From Kumtagia sp963820075 (GTDB lineage: Bacteria > Pseudomonadota > Alphaproteobacteria > Rhizobiales > Rhizobiaceae): 64,000 bases of DNA. Every line of letters starts with the position of its first letter. The first letter of the stretch is position 1. A model generated the notes under the pieces. That model saw only the letters and a list, made by a program, of their open reading frames with translations. It did not search any database and was not told the DNA's origin. The stretch covers positions 62,001 to 126,000 of the forward strand of contig CAWFYS010000003.1 in NCBI GenBank assembly GCA_963820075.1, read 5' to 3'. A program made the position numbers and the translations under genes. Below, in pieces: positions 42,051 to 51,042 of this stretch.

Positions 42051-42145
42051 CTAGGCAGAGCTTGCGTGGCTTCGCCTGCTTAGCCTCTTGTTTTGTCGCA
42101 CGTTTCTGTCGGAGAACCGTAAGACACTTTTCCGGAACCTGCTCA
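42051..42145 (-). repeat. Dispersed repeat, family B copy 3 (inverted)
   Basis: Read on the minus strand this is TGAGCAGGTTCCGGAAAAGTG through GAGGCTAAGCAGGCGAAGC and CACGCAAGCTC. Its end includes the TGA of the sigma-54 regulator gene (42143-42145), so the element inserted against, or supplied, the final codons. Confidence 0.82.
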
Positions 42146-43696
42146 GGAAGCGAGCCTTTCCGAGCGGCCGGTTTCGGGGTCGATGCCATATTCCTTGAGC
42201 TTGCGATAGAGTGTCGAGCGGCCGATGCCCAGGCGGCGGGCGACCTCGCTCATCTGGCCCCCATAGCGGTCGATCGCCATGACGATCATGTCGTATTCGA
42301 CCGCCGACAGGGAGCGCATTTCCCCTTGTTCGTCGAGAGCCCGCAACGTTCCCGCGGCCGGAACCGGGAGGGCCGACGGATGCTCCGGGCCCTGGCCCTC
42401 GCGGGAAGCAGGAACGGCGGCGGAGAACCGGTGCGGCTCACTCGCGGCCTCCCGCGCTGGTTCGGCGAACGGATCGGCCGCCGTGCCGCGACTGAGGTCC
42501 ACGGTGCCTTCGACCTGCGCCCTGATCTGCGGGAACTCGTCCTCGCTCAGCGTATCGCCGTCGCAGAGCACGACGGCTCGGAAAATGGCGTTTTCGAGCT
42601 GGCGGATATTTCCCGGCCAGTCGTAGGCCACGAGCATGGCAAGGGCGTGCGGCGTTATGGCCTTGACCCGCCCGCGGGTCTCGGCCGCTGAGAACCGCGA
42701 CAGGAAATGCCGCACCAGCGGCTCTATGTCCTCGCGGCGGCGTCGCAGCGGCGGCACGGCGATGGGGTAGACATTGAGGCGATAGAATAAATCCTCGCGG
42801 AAACTGCCTGCCTTGACCTGCTGCATGAGGTCGCGATGGGTCGCGGAGATCAGCCTGATGTCGACCTTGACGGTGGAGCGGCCACCGACCGGGTCGACCT
42901 CGCCCTCCTGCACGGCGCGCAACAGCTTGACCTGCACCTCCAGCGGCAGATCGCCGATCTCGTCGAGGAAAAGCGTGCCGCTGTTTGCTTCGACGAATTT
43001 GCCGGCGTGTTTCTCCGTCGCGCCGGTGAACGAACCTTTCTCGTGGCCGAACAGGATGGACTCGACCAGATTGGCCGGGATCGCACCGCAATTGACGGTG
43101 ACGAAGGGCCGTGACGCCCTGTCGCTGGCGCTTTGGATGGCGCGCGCCACCATTTCCTTGCCGACGCCGGATTCGCCCTCGATCAGTATCGGGATATGCG
43201 ATCCGGCCGCCTTGCGGGCGAGCCGCAGCGTCCGCTCCATTGCCGCGCTGCGGGTGACGATATCGTCGAAGCCGAGCTTGCCGGCCGTGCGCCGCGCCGA
43301 GCGGCGCGCTTCATCGCCGCGCGCTTCGACCTTGAGCGCATTGGCCAGCGCAACCTTGAGCCGTTCCGGCGAGACCGGCTTCACGACGAAATCGAAAGCG
43401 CCGTTGCGCATGGCGTTTACGACGGTCTCGATGCCGCCTTGCGCGGTCTGCACGATCACCGGAAGTTCAAGGCCCCGTTCCGCCATCGCCTTGAGCACGG
43501 CCAGACCGTCCAGGCCAGGCATCATCAGGTCGAGAATCACCGCCGAGACGGCTCTTCCGTCGGCCCCGTCGAGCACGCCAAGCGCCGCCTCGCCGTCGGC
43601 GACCGTGGTCGCGACATAGCCAAGCCGCGTCACCGCCGCCTCAAGCAGGCGCCGCTGCACCGGATCGTCGTCAACCAGAAGGATGCGTGACGTCAT
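42143..43696 (-). CDS. Sigma-54-dependent response regulator (NtrC family)
   Basis: A 517-residue regulator: receiver domain (residues 1-125, phospho-acceptor Asp56 in VILDLMMPG, Lys in VVKPVSPE), AAA+ domain with GESGVGKE, GHEKGSFTGATEK and TLFLDEIGDLP, then a Fis-type helix-turn-helix (GQMSEVARRLGIGRSTLYRKLKEYG). The GAFTGA loop that contacts sigma-54 reads GSFTGA, an Ala-to-Ser change seen in some active members. No sensor kinase is adjacent, so the cognate partner is unknown. A 50-residue Ala/Pro-rich linker separates the last two domains. Confidence 0.9.
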   Translation of the reverse strand: MTSRILLVDDDPVQRRLLEAAVTRLGYVATTVADGEAALGVLDGADGRAVSAVILDLMMPGLDGLAVLKAMAERGLELPVIVQTAQGGIETVVNAMRNGAFDFVVKPVSPERLKVALANALKVEARGDEARRSARRTAGKLGFDDIVTRSAAMERTLRLARKAAGSHIPILIEGESGVGKEMVARAIQSASDRASRPFVTVNCGAIPANLVESILFGHEKGSFTGATEKHAGKFVEANSGTLFLDEIGDLPLEVQVKLLRAVQEGEVDPVGGRSTVKVDIRLISATHRDLMQQVKAGSFREDLFYRLNVYPIAVPPLRRRREDIEPLVRHFLSRFSAAETRGRVKAITPHALAMLVAYDWPGNIRQLENAIFRAVVLCDGDTLSEDEFPQIRAQVEGTVDLSRGTAADPFAEPAREAASEPHRFSAAVPASREGQGPEHPSALPVPAAGTLRALDEQGEMRSLSAVEYDMIVMAIDRYGGQMSEVARRLGIGRSTLYRKLKEYGIDPETGRSERLAS

Positions 43697-43991
43697 GACC
43701 TCTTCGACAGCCGCGGAAAAACCATACTGGCCAGTGATGCCGTCTGGATGATACTGGCGGCGGACCTAAATAAGCGTTTAAGCGTTCGGCTCCAATTACG
43801 TCGGGACAGGGACCGCAAGATGATGATTTCATGCGTGCCGCGCCTCGGCAATACTAGTCTAATGCGGACTGCGCTCCAGCGTACCCGAGATCACCATTTC
43901 CAAAGCCGTATGTCGAGCTTCGGATCGAACGGCGCGCGTCCGGCCGGAGTTCTCACCAGCGCGGCCGTCGCGGCAACGCAAGGAGACTGCG

Positions 43992-45827
43992 ATGCAACTG
44001 AACGCTGAGCCCGAGACCCGGGCGGCCGCCGGCGCGATTGGAGCGGCATCGCTGGCCGATCTGCCGGAGTGGGATCTGGCCGATCTCTATCCGGGAATGG
44101 AAGCCCCCGAATTGAAGCGTGACCTGGCGATGGCGGCCGAGCAGGCCGTCGCGTTCGAGAAGCGCTGGAAGGGAACGCTCGCCTCCGAGGCGGCGGCCGG
44201 CGCCTCCGGCCGGCTCGGACTGGCGCTGAAGCACTACGAGGCCCTGGAAGAACTGATGGGCCGCATCGCTTCCTATGCCGGCCTGGTCTATGCCGGCGAT
44301 ACCGCCGATCCGCGGCGCGCCAAGCTCTATGGCGACGTGCAGGAGAAACTGACGGACGCCAGCGCGCATCTGCTCTTCTTCGCGCTCGAACTCAACCTCA
44401 TCGACGACGCGCCGATCGCCGGCGCGCTCGATGCCGACCCCGGCTTCGGCCATTACCGGCCGTGGGTTCTCGATCTGAGGAAGGAGAAGCCCTTCCAGCT
44501 CGAGGACCGGATCGAGCAGCTTTTCCACGAAAAATCGATCACCGGCCGAGGCGCCTGGAACCGGCTGTTCGACGAGACCATGACGGCGCTGCGCTTCCAG
44601 GTCGACGGCGAGGAACTGACGCTCGAACCGGCGCTCAACAAGCTGCAGGATCCGAGCCCGAGGGTCCGCCAGAACGCCGCCGATGCGCTGGCGGAGACTT
44701 TCAAGCAAAACCTGCGCGTCTTCACGCTGATCACCAACACGCTGGCCAAGGACAAGGAGATCTCCGACCGCTGGCGCGGCTTCAAGGACATCGCGGACTC
44801 GCGCCATCTCGCCAATCGCGTGGAACGCGAGGTCGTCGACGCGCTTGCCGCCGCCGTGCACGACGCCTACCCGCGCCTGTCGCATCGCTACTATGCGATG
44901 AAGGCGCGCTGGCTGGGCATGGACAGGATGAACCACTGGGACCGCAACGCTCCCCTGCCGGAAACCCCGCAGGCGACGATCGGCTGGGACGAAGCGAAGA
45001 ACACGGTGCTTGCCGCCTACCATGGCTTCTCGCCCGATATGGCCGAGATCGCCCGATCCTTCTTCGATCGCAAATGGATTGACGCGCCGGTCAGGCCCGG
45101 CAAGGCGCCGGGGGCTTTCGCGCATCCGACCGTGCCCTCGGTGCATCCCTATGTGCTGCTCAACTACATGGGCAAGCCGCGCGACGTGATGACGCTGGCG
45201 CACGAGCTCGGCCATGGCGTGCACCAGGTGCTGGCGGGCGCCCAGGGCGCGCTCATGGCATCGACCCCGCTGACGCTCGCCGAAACGGCATCGGTTTTCG
45301 GCGAGATGCTTACCTTCCGGTCGCTGCTCGACAAAACGACGGACCGGCGCGAGCGCAAGGCGATGCTCGCCCAGAAGGTCGAGGACATGATCAACACGGT
45401 CGTGCGCCAGATCGCCTTCTACGAATTCGAGCGCAAGGTGCACACGGAGCGGCGCAACGGCGAACTGACCGCCGACCGGCTCGGCCAGTTCTGGCTGGAG
45501 GTGCAGAAGGAGAGCCTCGGCGACGCGATCGATCTGAAGCCCGGCTACGAGACCTTCTGGACCTATATCCCGCACTTCATTCACTCGCCCTTCTATGTCT
45601 ACGCCTACGCCTTCGGCGATTGCCTGGTGAATTCAATGTTTGCCGTCTATCAGAACGCCGAGCGCGGCTTTCAGGAGAAATATTTCAACATGCTGCGGGC
45701 GGGCGGCACGAAGCATCACTCGGAACTGCTCGCGCCGTTCGGGCTGGATGCCTCCGATCCGACCTTCTGGCAAAAGGGCCTCTCCGTCATTTCCGGCTTC
45801 ATCGACGAATTGGAGGGATTGGAGTGA
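43992..45827 (+). CDS. pepF: Oligoendopeptidase F (M3 family)
   Basis: A 611-residue zinc endopeptidase that degrades short peptides in the cytoplasm. The zinc site is LAHELGHGVHQVLAG (HExxH), with the third ligand expected in LTLAETASVFGEM, and the C-terminal HSPFYVYAYAFGDCLVNSMF segment is typical of PepF. Length matches. The 295-base gap before it (43697-43991) contains no gene, but has an AT-richer stretch around 43760-43800 that is a likely shared promoter region for this gene and the divergent regulator. Confidence 0.92.
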   Translation: MQLNAEPETRAAAGAIGAASLADLPEWDLADLYPGMEAPELKRDLAMAAEQAVAFEKRWKGTLASEAAAGASGRLGLALKHYEALEELMGRIASYAGLVYAGDTADPRRAKLYGDVQEKLTDASAHLLFFALELNLIDDAPIAGALDADPGFGHYRPWVLDLRKEKPFQLEDRIEQLFHEKSITGRGAWNRLFDETMTALRFQVDGEELTLEPALNKLQDPSPRVRQNAADALAETFKQNLRVFTLITNTLAKDKEISDRWRGFKDIADSRHLANRVEREVVDALAAAVHDAYPRLSHRYYAMKARWLGMDRMNHWDRNAPLPETPQATIGWDEAKNTVLAAYHGFSPDMAEIARSFFDRKWIDAPVRPGKAPGAFAHPTVPSVHPYVLLNYMGKPRDVMTLAHELGHGVHQVLAGAQGALMASTPLTLAETASVFGEMLTFRSLLDKTTDRRERKAMLAQKVEDMINTVVRQIAFYEFERKVHTERRNGELTADRLGQFWLEVQKESLGDAIDLKPGYETFWTYIPHFIHSPFYVYAYAFGDCLVNSMFAVYQNAERGFQEKYFNMLRAGGTKHHSELLAPFGLDASDPTFWQKGLSVISGFIDELEGLE

Positions 45828-45862
45828 GGCGTCCGTCGATCGTGGCAGGTCCACAACCCCGC

Positions 45863-45967
45863 CAGGCAGGCTTCGGAAAAGTGTGTCACGATTTTCCGAC
45901 CCAAACCCGTGACAATACAGGAGGCTAAGCAGGCCAAGCGCCGGCGAAGCCACGCAAGTCCGCTTAG
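45863..45967 (+). repeat. Dispersed repeat, family B copy 4
   Basis: The copy runs from GGCTTCGGAAAAGTGTGTCACG to AGGCTAAGCAGGCCAAGC, then CGGCGAAGCCACGCAAGTCCGCTTAGAGC. It has a CGCCGGCGAAG insertion near the same position as the insertion in copy 2. It lies between pepF and the PabB gene. Confidence 0.82.
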
Positions 45968-46041
45968 AGCTGGGATAATGGAGAATCCGGCATATTCCGA
46001 AATGCCTTGCCCGCCAGCCGCTCCAGCCGGCGCCGGCCCGG

Positions 46042-47229
46042 ATGAATTCGCCCGCCGCAGCGCCCATGTCCGCCTTGACACCTCCCACCTCTCCTTTCGT
46101 CCTCATCCGCGACGATCTTTCCGGCCGCGGCGTGGTTTTCGAGCGTCCCGGTGAGATAATCTCGGCCGACAGCCCGGAGACGTTTTCTGCCGCCCTGGCG
46201 GCGGCCGAAGCCGCGCGGAAGAAGGGTAAGTGGCTGGCCGGCTATTTTTCCTATGAGGCGGGTTATCTGCTGGAGCCGAAGCTCGTCCCCCTTCTGCCTG
46301 GCGGTCGGCGCGTCCCGCTCGTTTGCCTCGGCGTCTTCGACGCGCCGGCGGACGCCCCCATGCCGAGCGCCGAGCCGATGCCGACGAACGGCCCGATCTT
46401 CGACGCCAGGGCGGCCTGGTCGTTCGAGGATTACAGGCAGCGATTCGAACGGCTGCACAATCATTTGCGGGCCGGCGACTGTTACCAGGGCAACCTGACC
46501 TTTCCCATCCGGGCGCGGTGGACCGGCGAGCCGTTTGCCGCCTTCAACGCACTGACATCGCGCCAGCCCGTGCGCTACGCCTCGCTGGTCGATCTTGGCG
46601 GACCGATCATACTGTCGCGTTCGCCGGAACTGTTCTTCGCGATCGACGAACACGGATGGATCGAGACGCATCCCATGAAGGGCACGGCGCCGCGCGGCGC
46701 GACCAAGGCGCAGGACCGGCGGCTCCGGGAGGGCCTGCGCAACGACCCGAAGAACCAGGCCGAAAACCGCATGATCGTCGATCTGCTGCGCAACGATATT
46801 TCGCTGCTTAGCGAAGTCGGCACGCTCGATGTGCCGGAACTCTTCCGCATCGAAACCTATCCGACCGTCCACCAGATGGTGAGCCGCGTGCGCGCCAAAC
46901 TGCTGGCGGACCGCACGATCCGCGATGTATTTTCGGCGCTGTTCCCATGCGGCTCCATCACGGGAGCGCCGAAGATCCGCGCGATGGAAATCCTCCACGA
47001 GTTGGAGGGCACGCCGCGCGACGCCTATTGCGGGGCGATCGGCTGGATCGCTCCGGGCGGCCCCATGCGCTTTTCGGTGGGGATCCGTACCATAACGCTC
47101 TTCTCGGACGGCAAGGCAGTCTACAATGTCGGTGGTGGCATCGTATTCGATTCCACCGTTGAAGCGGAGTATCAGGAATGTCTTCTCAAGGCGCGTTTCG
47201 CGACTGGAACGGTCCCGGCTTCGAGTTGA
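46042..47229 (+). CDS. pabB: Aminodeoxychorismate synthase component I
   Basis: A 395-residue chorismate-utilising enzyme that, with an amidotransferase partner, forms 4-amino-4-deoxychorismate for folate. Motifs: GDCYQGNLTFPI, RSPELFFAI, HPMKGTAPRGATKAQD (the PIKGT-type Lys), NRMIVDLLRNDIS and SGCGSITGAPK (here PCGSITGAPKIRAMEIL). The C-terminal VGIRTITLF...YNVGGGIVFDSTVEAEYQE is also characteristic. It overlaps the lyase gene by 52 bases; the amidotransferase pabA is not in the window. A second ATG at 46066 is possible. Confidence 0.9.
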   Translation: MNSPAAAPMSALTPPTSPFVLIRDDLSGRGVVFERPGEIISADSPETFSAALAAAEAARKKGKWLAGYFSYEAGYLLEPKLVPLLPGGRRVPLVCLGVFDAPADAPMPSAEPMPTNGPIFDARAAWSFEDYRQRFERLHNHLRAGDCYQGNLTFPIRARWTGEPFAAFNALTSRQPVRYASLVDLGGPIILSRSPELFFAIDEHGWIETHPMKGTAPRGATKAQDRRLREGLRNDPKNQAENRMIVDLLRNDISLLSEVGTLDVPELFRIETYPTVHQMVSRVRAKLLADRTIRDVFSALFPCGSITGAPKIRAMEILHELEGTPRDAYCGAIGWIAPGGPMRFSVGIRTITLFSDGKAVYNVGGGIVFDSTVEAEYQECLLKARFATGTVPASS

Positions 47230-47846
47230 TCGAGACTCTGCGCTGGGAGCCGCAAGCCGGCTTCGTGCGGCGGGAACGCCACCTGGCGCGGCTCTTTCGT
47301 TCGGTTGTGGAACTCGGCTTCGAGCGCAACCGCATAGCCATTGAAAAGGTCCTGGCTTCCGTCGGCGGCCATGCCGCCTTGCGCGTCAGACTGACCGTTG
47401 CGGCAAACGGCGCGGCCAGAGTGACCGCACAATCCTTCGCGCCTTTGGCGAGCGATTCGGTCTGGACGCTGCGCATTGCCGAGACGCGGCTGAATTCGTC
47501 CGATCCGCTGCTGCGCCACAAGACGACGCGCCGCGACCTCTATCAAGCCGCGCGCGCCGAATATCCCGTCTCCGATGCCGACGAAGTCATCCTGCTCAAT
47601 GAACGCCGCGAGGTTTGCGATGGTACGATTACGAACCTCTTCCTCCATAACGATGAAAACGGCCCGCTGCTGACGCCGCGGCTCGCAGCCGGGCTGTTGC
47701 CCGGCATCTTGCGTCAGGAATTGCTGGACGCGGGCAAGGCGCGCGAGGCCACGCTGACGCCCGCCGATCTGAGGGCAGCCAGGCGGCTTTTCGTCGGCAA
47801 TTCGCTGCGCGGTCTGACCAGGGCCCGGTTCCTGGATGGCGGTTGA
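47178..47846 (+). CDS. pabC: Aminodeoxychorismate lyase (class IV aminotransferase fold)
   Basis: A 222-residue PLP enzyme that releases pyruvate from aminodeoxychorismate to give 4-aminobenzoate. Markers of the fold type IV family are the Arg/Lys pattern in FVRRERHLARL, the PLP Lys in LLRHKTTRRDLYQAA, and EVCDGTITNLFL with GLLPGILRQEL. The reading frame overlaps the end of pabB by 52 bases, so the two proteins are produced as a coupled pair. Confidence 0.88.
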   Translation: MSSQGAFRDWNGPGFELIETLRWEPQAGFVRRERHLARLFRSVVELGFERNRIAIEKVLASVGGHAALRVRLTVAANGAARVTAQSFAPLASDSVWTLRIAETRLNSSDPLLRHKTTRRDLYQAARAEYPVSDADEVILLNERREVCDGTITNLFLHNDENGPLLTPRLAAGLLPGILRQELLDAGKAREATLTPADLRAARRLFVGNSLRGLTRARFLDGG

Positions 47847-47924
47847 CCACGATGTTCATCGTGTTTCAGACGACATGGTCGAGATGATGAATATCCGGCG
47901 CGCGAGCCACCGACGACGGAAAGA

Positions 47925-48884
47925 ATGTTGCAACACCTGCCCGTCCACACGCCCTATGACGGCTCCTCGAAGCTGTTCGCGACCGGCCTGAAGCCGCTCG
48001 ATCCCGCCGACTGGATCGAAATCGACGCGCGCTTCGATCACCAATTGCGCGAGAAGCGCCGCCTTTACGCGGAGAGGGAGGGCGACGTATTTGTCGCCGA
48101 GCCCGGAAGCGAAGATGGCCAGCGCGAAGTCCTGCGCCTCTTGCAGGAGCATTTGACCGCGCGTTTTCCGGAGCGCTATCGGCGGCACGCGACGGGCATC
48201 GCGATCGCCGGTCAGCCTGCCTCGGCCGCCGAGGCGATGCTCACCTTGCCGCCGCTGCGCGCCGCCTCACTGCTGGTGCAGGAGGACCTGATCCTGATGC
48301 GCAAGGGCGAAAACGGCTGGCGGCTCGCGGCGGGATCTTTGTGTTTCCCGTCGTCGTGGTCGTTGCGGGAGAAATTCGGCAAGCCTTTGCAGGAAATCCA
48401 CGCCCCGGTGCCCGCCTTCGGACCGGGCACGCGCATGGCCGAGCTGATCGGGCGCATGTTCGGCAGCCTCAGGGTCGAACAACCGGTGCAGCGCTTCAAC
48501 TGGTCGATCCAGGCGGGAAGCGATCTTTACCTTCCACTCTCCAACGATGAGCGCAACGAACGCGCCACGGCGCGCCCGTCGAAATTCCCCGGCGGCGACA
48601 TGGCGGCGCGCGCCTTCATCCGGGTGGAGCGCCAGACTCTGCGCAAGCTCGCCGTCTCCGGCGACATCCTGTTCACCATCCGCATCCATCTCGATCCGCT
48701 GGCCATGCTCATCCGCCATCCGGACCGCGCGGCGCTGGCGCAATCGTTCGCCGACCAGATCGGCGCGCTCGACGAGGCGCAGCTCGACTACAAGGGGCTG
48801 ACCGCCGATCGCGACCGGCTGATCGCGATTCTTGACAAAATAGCATCGACCCCGGCTGGACCGCCGGATTCCGCTTTATTTTGA
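47925..48884 (+). CDS. DUF3445/haem-dependent oxidative N-demethylase alpha-like protein
   Basis: A 319-residue protein matching the DUF3445 family, which includes the haem-binding alpha subunit of dimethylamine oxidative demethylase. Conserved parts seen: LVQEDLILMRKGENGWRLAAGSLCFPSSWSLREKFGKPLQEIHAPVPAF and FNWSIQAGSDLYLP...FIRVERQTLRKL...FTIRIHLDPL. The other subunits of the demethylase (ferredoxin reductase and folate-binding parts) are not in the window, so its substrate and reductant are unclear. It is followed by the homospermidine synthase gene after 76 bases. Confidence 0.8.
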   Translation: MLQHLPVHTPYDGSSKLFATGLKPLDPADWIEIDARFDHQLREKRRLYAEREGDVFVAEPGSEDGQREVLRLLQEHLTARFPERYRRHATGIAIAGQPASAAEAMLTLPPLRAASLLVQEDLILMRKGENGWRLAAGSLCFPSSWSLREKFGKPLQEIHAPVPAFGPGTRMAELIGRMFGSLRVEQPVQRFNWSIQAGSDLYLPLSNDERNERATARPSKFPGGDMAARAFIRVERQTLRKLAVSGDILFTIRIHLDPLAMLIRHPDRAALAQSFADQIGALDEAQLDYKGLTADRDRLIAILDKIASTPAGPPDSALF

Positions 48885-48960
48885 CAGTGTTCTGTGTTCT
48901 TGCGCCTGTTGCTCGCAGTCTGGGCATCATTTCCAAGACCAATGGAGGGACTTGCATAAA

Positions 48961-50406
48961 ATGGCGAAAGAAAAATGGCCGGTATACGGTGAGATAACCG
49001 GACCCGTCGTCATCATCGGCTTCGGTTCGATCGGACGGGGAACACTTCCTCTCATCGAGCGCCATTTCAAATTCGACAAATCGCGCATGGTGGTTATCGA
49101 CCCCAGCGACGAGAACCGCAAGATTCTGGACGAGCGCGGGATCGCCTTCATCCAGGAGGCTGTCACAAAGGACAATTACAAGGACCTGCTGACCCCGCTT
49201 CTGAGCAAGGGCGACGGCCAGGGATTTTGCGTCAACCTGTCGGTCGACACAGGGTCCGTCGAGATCATGCGTCTTTGCCGCAAACTGGACGCCCTCTACA
49301 TCGACACCGTCATCGAGCCATGGCTGGGATTCTACTTCGACAAGAAGGTCAGCAACGACCAGCGCACCAACTACGCGCTGCGCGAGAAGCTGCGCGCCGA
49401 GAAGCGCAAGCACCCCGGCGGCGCGACCGCCGTTTCGACCTGCGGCGCCAATCCCGGCATGGTCTCATGGCTCGTCAAGCAGGCGCTGGTCAATTTGTGC
49501 AAGGATATCGGCCTGAAGTTCGTTGAACCGGAGCAGCATGATCGCGAGGGCTGGGCCAAGCTGATGAAGAAGGCCGGCGTGAAGGGCATCCACGTCGCCG
49601 AGCGCGACACCCAGCGCACCAAGAAGCCGAAGCCCTTGAATGTCTTCTGGAACACCTGGTCGGTGGAGGGCTTCATCTCCGAGGGCTTGCAGCCGGCCGA
49701 GCTCGGCTGGGGCACGCATGAGAAATGGATGCCGAAGAACGGCAGGAAACACAAAAAGGGCTGCAAGGCGGCGATCTATATCGAGCAGCCGGGCGCCAAT
49801 ACGCGCGTGCGCAGCTGGTGCCCGACACCCGGCGCCCATTACGGTTTCCTGGTCACCCACAACGAAGCGATTTCGATCTCCGATTTCTTCACGGTGCGCG
49901 ACAAGCATGGCGACGTGACGTATCGGCCGACCTGCCACTACGCATATCATCCATGCAACGACGCGGTGCTTTCCCTGCATGAGATGTTCGGCGCGGCCGG
50001 AAAGTCGCAACCCGTCCACCACGTTCTCGACGAGAACGAACTGGTCGACGGCGGTGACGAACTTGGCGTGCTGCTCTATGGCCATGAGAAGAATGCCTAT
50101 TGGTATGGCTCTCAGCTCGCGCTCGAAGAGGCACGCAAACTGGCGCCCTACCAGAATGCCACGGGCCTGCAAGTGAGCTCTGCCGTGCTCTCGGGAATGG
50201 TCTGGGCACTGGAGCATCCGAAGGCCGGCATAGTCGAAGCCGACGAGATGGACTATCGCCGCTGTCTGGAGGTTCAGATGACTTATCTCGGACCGGTCAA
50301 GGGATATTACACCGACTGGACGCCGCTTCAGGATCGTCCGGGCCTTTTCCCGGAAGATATCGACGAGAAGGATCCCTGGCAGTTCAGGAACATCCTGGTT
50401 CGCTGA
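48961..50406 (+). CDS. hss: Homospermidine synthase
   Basis: A 481-residue NAD-dependent enzyme that condenses two putrescines to sym-homospermidine, the characteristic rhizobial polyamine. The Rossmann motif VVIIGFGSIGRGTLPLIERHF is at the N-terminus, followed by VIDPSDENRKIL and the catalytic region STCGANPGMVSWLVKQAL; the C-terminal half has NTWSVEGFISEGLQPAELGWGTHEKW. The start ATG at 48961 is nine bases after a CTTGCATAAA segment and a GGAGGG ribosome-binding site. The putrescine-producing decarboxylase is encoded 23 kb away at 24550-25683. Confidence 0.93.
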   Translation: MAKEKWPVYGEITGPVVIIGFGSIGRGTLPLIERHFKFDKSRMVVIDPSDENRKILDERGIAFIQEAVTKDNYKDLLTPLLSKGDGQGFCVNLSVDTGSVEIMRLCRKLDALYIDTVIEPWLGFYFDKKVSNDQRTNYALREKLRAEKRKHPGGATAVSTCGANPGMVSWLVKQALVNLCKDIGLKFVEPEQHDREGWAKLMKKAGVKGIHVAERDTQRTKKPKPLNVFWNTWSVEGFISEGLQPAELGWGTHEKWMPKNGRKHKKGCKAAIYIEQPGANTRVRSWCPTPGAHYGFLVTHNEAISISDFFTVRDKHGDVTYRPTCHYAYHPCNDAVLSLHEMFGAAGKSQPVHHVLDENELVDGGDELGVLLYGHEKNAYWYGSQLALEEARKLAPYQNATGLQVSSAVLSGMVWALEHPKAGIVEADEMDYRRCLEVQMTYLGPVKGYYTDWTPLQDRPGLFPEDIDEKDPWQFRNILVR

Positions 50407-50436
50407 CGGATAAATCCCGTGGCGAACCATGGACTT

Positions 50437-50466
50437 GCAATCGCCCGGAATTCGGGCGATTGCTTT
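50437..50466 (+). terminator. Rho-independent terminator after hss
   Basis: GCAATCGCCCG-GAATT-CGGGCGATTGC is an exact 11-bp stem followed by TTT, 30 bases beyond the homospermidine synthase stop. The hairpin ends transcription before the Omp10-like gene. Confidence 0.85.
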
Positions 50467-50499
50467 CCGTGGGTGCGGATCAAGGAGAGGATCGAAACG

Positions 50500-50880
50500 A
50501 TGATCGAAGCGCGCAAGCTGCTCGGCGCAACAGCCATCGCATTAATGGCTGCGATCGCTTCCGGTTGCGTCAGCGGTGGTTCGTCCGGCCAGAATGCTGC
50601 GGGGTCGGGGATCGAGGGCGACTGGGTAAGCAATGACGGCGTTGCCGTCTCCCGTTTCTCGGGCGGAATCTTCACCACGACGGCTCTGGACACAGGCAAC
50701 AAGCTTGCCGACGGCAACTACCGACTCAATGGCGGCATGGTCGAGATCACCGTGATGTCGTTGATCCGCAAAACCACCAGCAACGTGAACTGTTCGCAGG
50801 TCACGCAGGACCAGCTTAATTGCACCAGTTCGACCGGGCAGAGCTTCGTGCTGACGCGGCGCAGCGCCGGCACCGCCTGA
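50500..50880 (+). CDS. omp10: Omp10-like outer-membrane lipoprotein
   Basis: A 126-residue lipoprotein similar to Brucella Omp10. The signal sequence ends in a lipobox IASGC (Cys near residue 25), followed by IEGDWVSNDGVAVSRFSGGIFTTTALDTGNKLADGNYRLNGGMVEITVMSLIRKTTSNVNCSQVTQDQLNCTSSTGQSFVLTRR, the order of Omp10. Two conserved cysteines may be disulfide-linked. ATG at 50500 after AAGGAGAGG. Homologues are surface-exposed antigens in Brucella; no direct function is known. Confidence 0.88.
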   Translation: MIEARKLLGATAIALMAAIASGCVSGGSSGQNAAGSGIEGDWVSNDGVAVSRFSGGIFTTTALDTGNKLADGNYRLNGGMVEITVMSLIRKTTSNVNCSQVTQDQLNCTSSTGQSFVLTRRSAGTA

Positions 50881-51042
50881 CCTGGAGCGAAGAGCCGCCA
50901 CCGCTAGCCTGTCGACCCGGCCATCCCGATTCCGCTTGCATCCACCGGGGGGCCGATGGAAACATGCGGCCATCAGCTATATCGGAAACGGTCAAGACGG
51001 CGCGCCAGAGGTGCGGGCATGGCCATATCGGGGAGACGAACG

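Noticed and set aside
42143..43696. GSFTGA variant as evidence of a sigma-54-independent regulator.
   Set aside because: Ser at this position occurs in proteins that still use sigma-54, and the other domains are intact, so no conclusion can be drawn.
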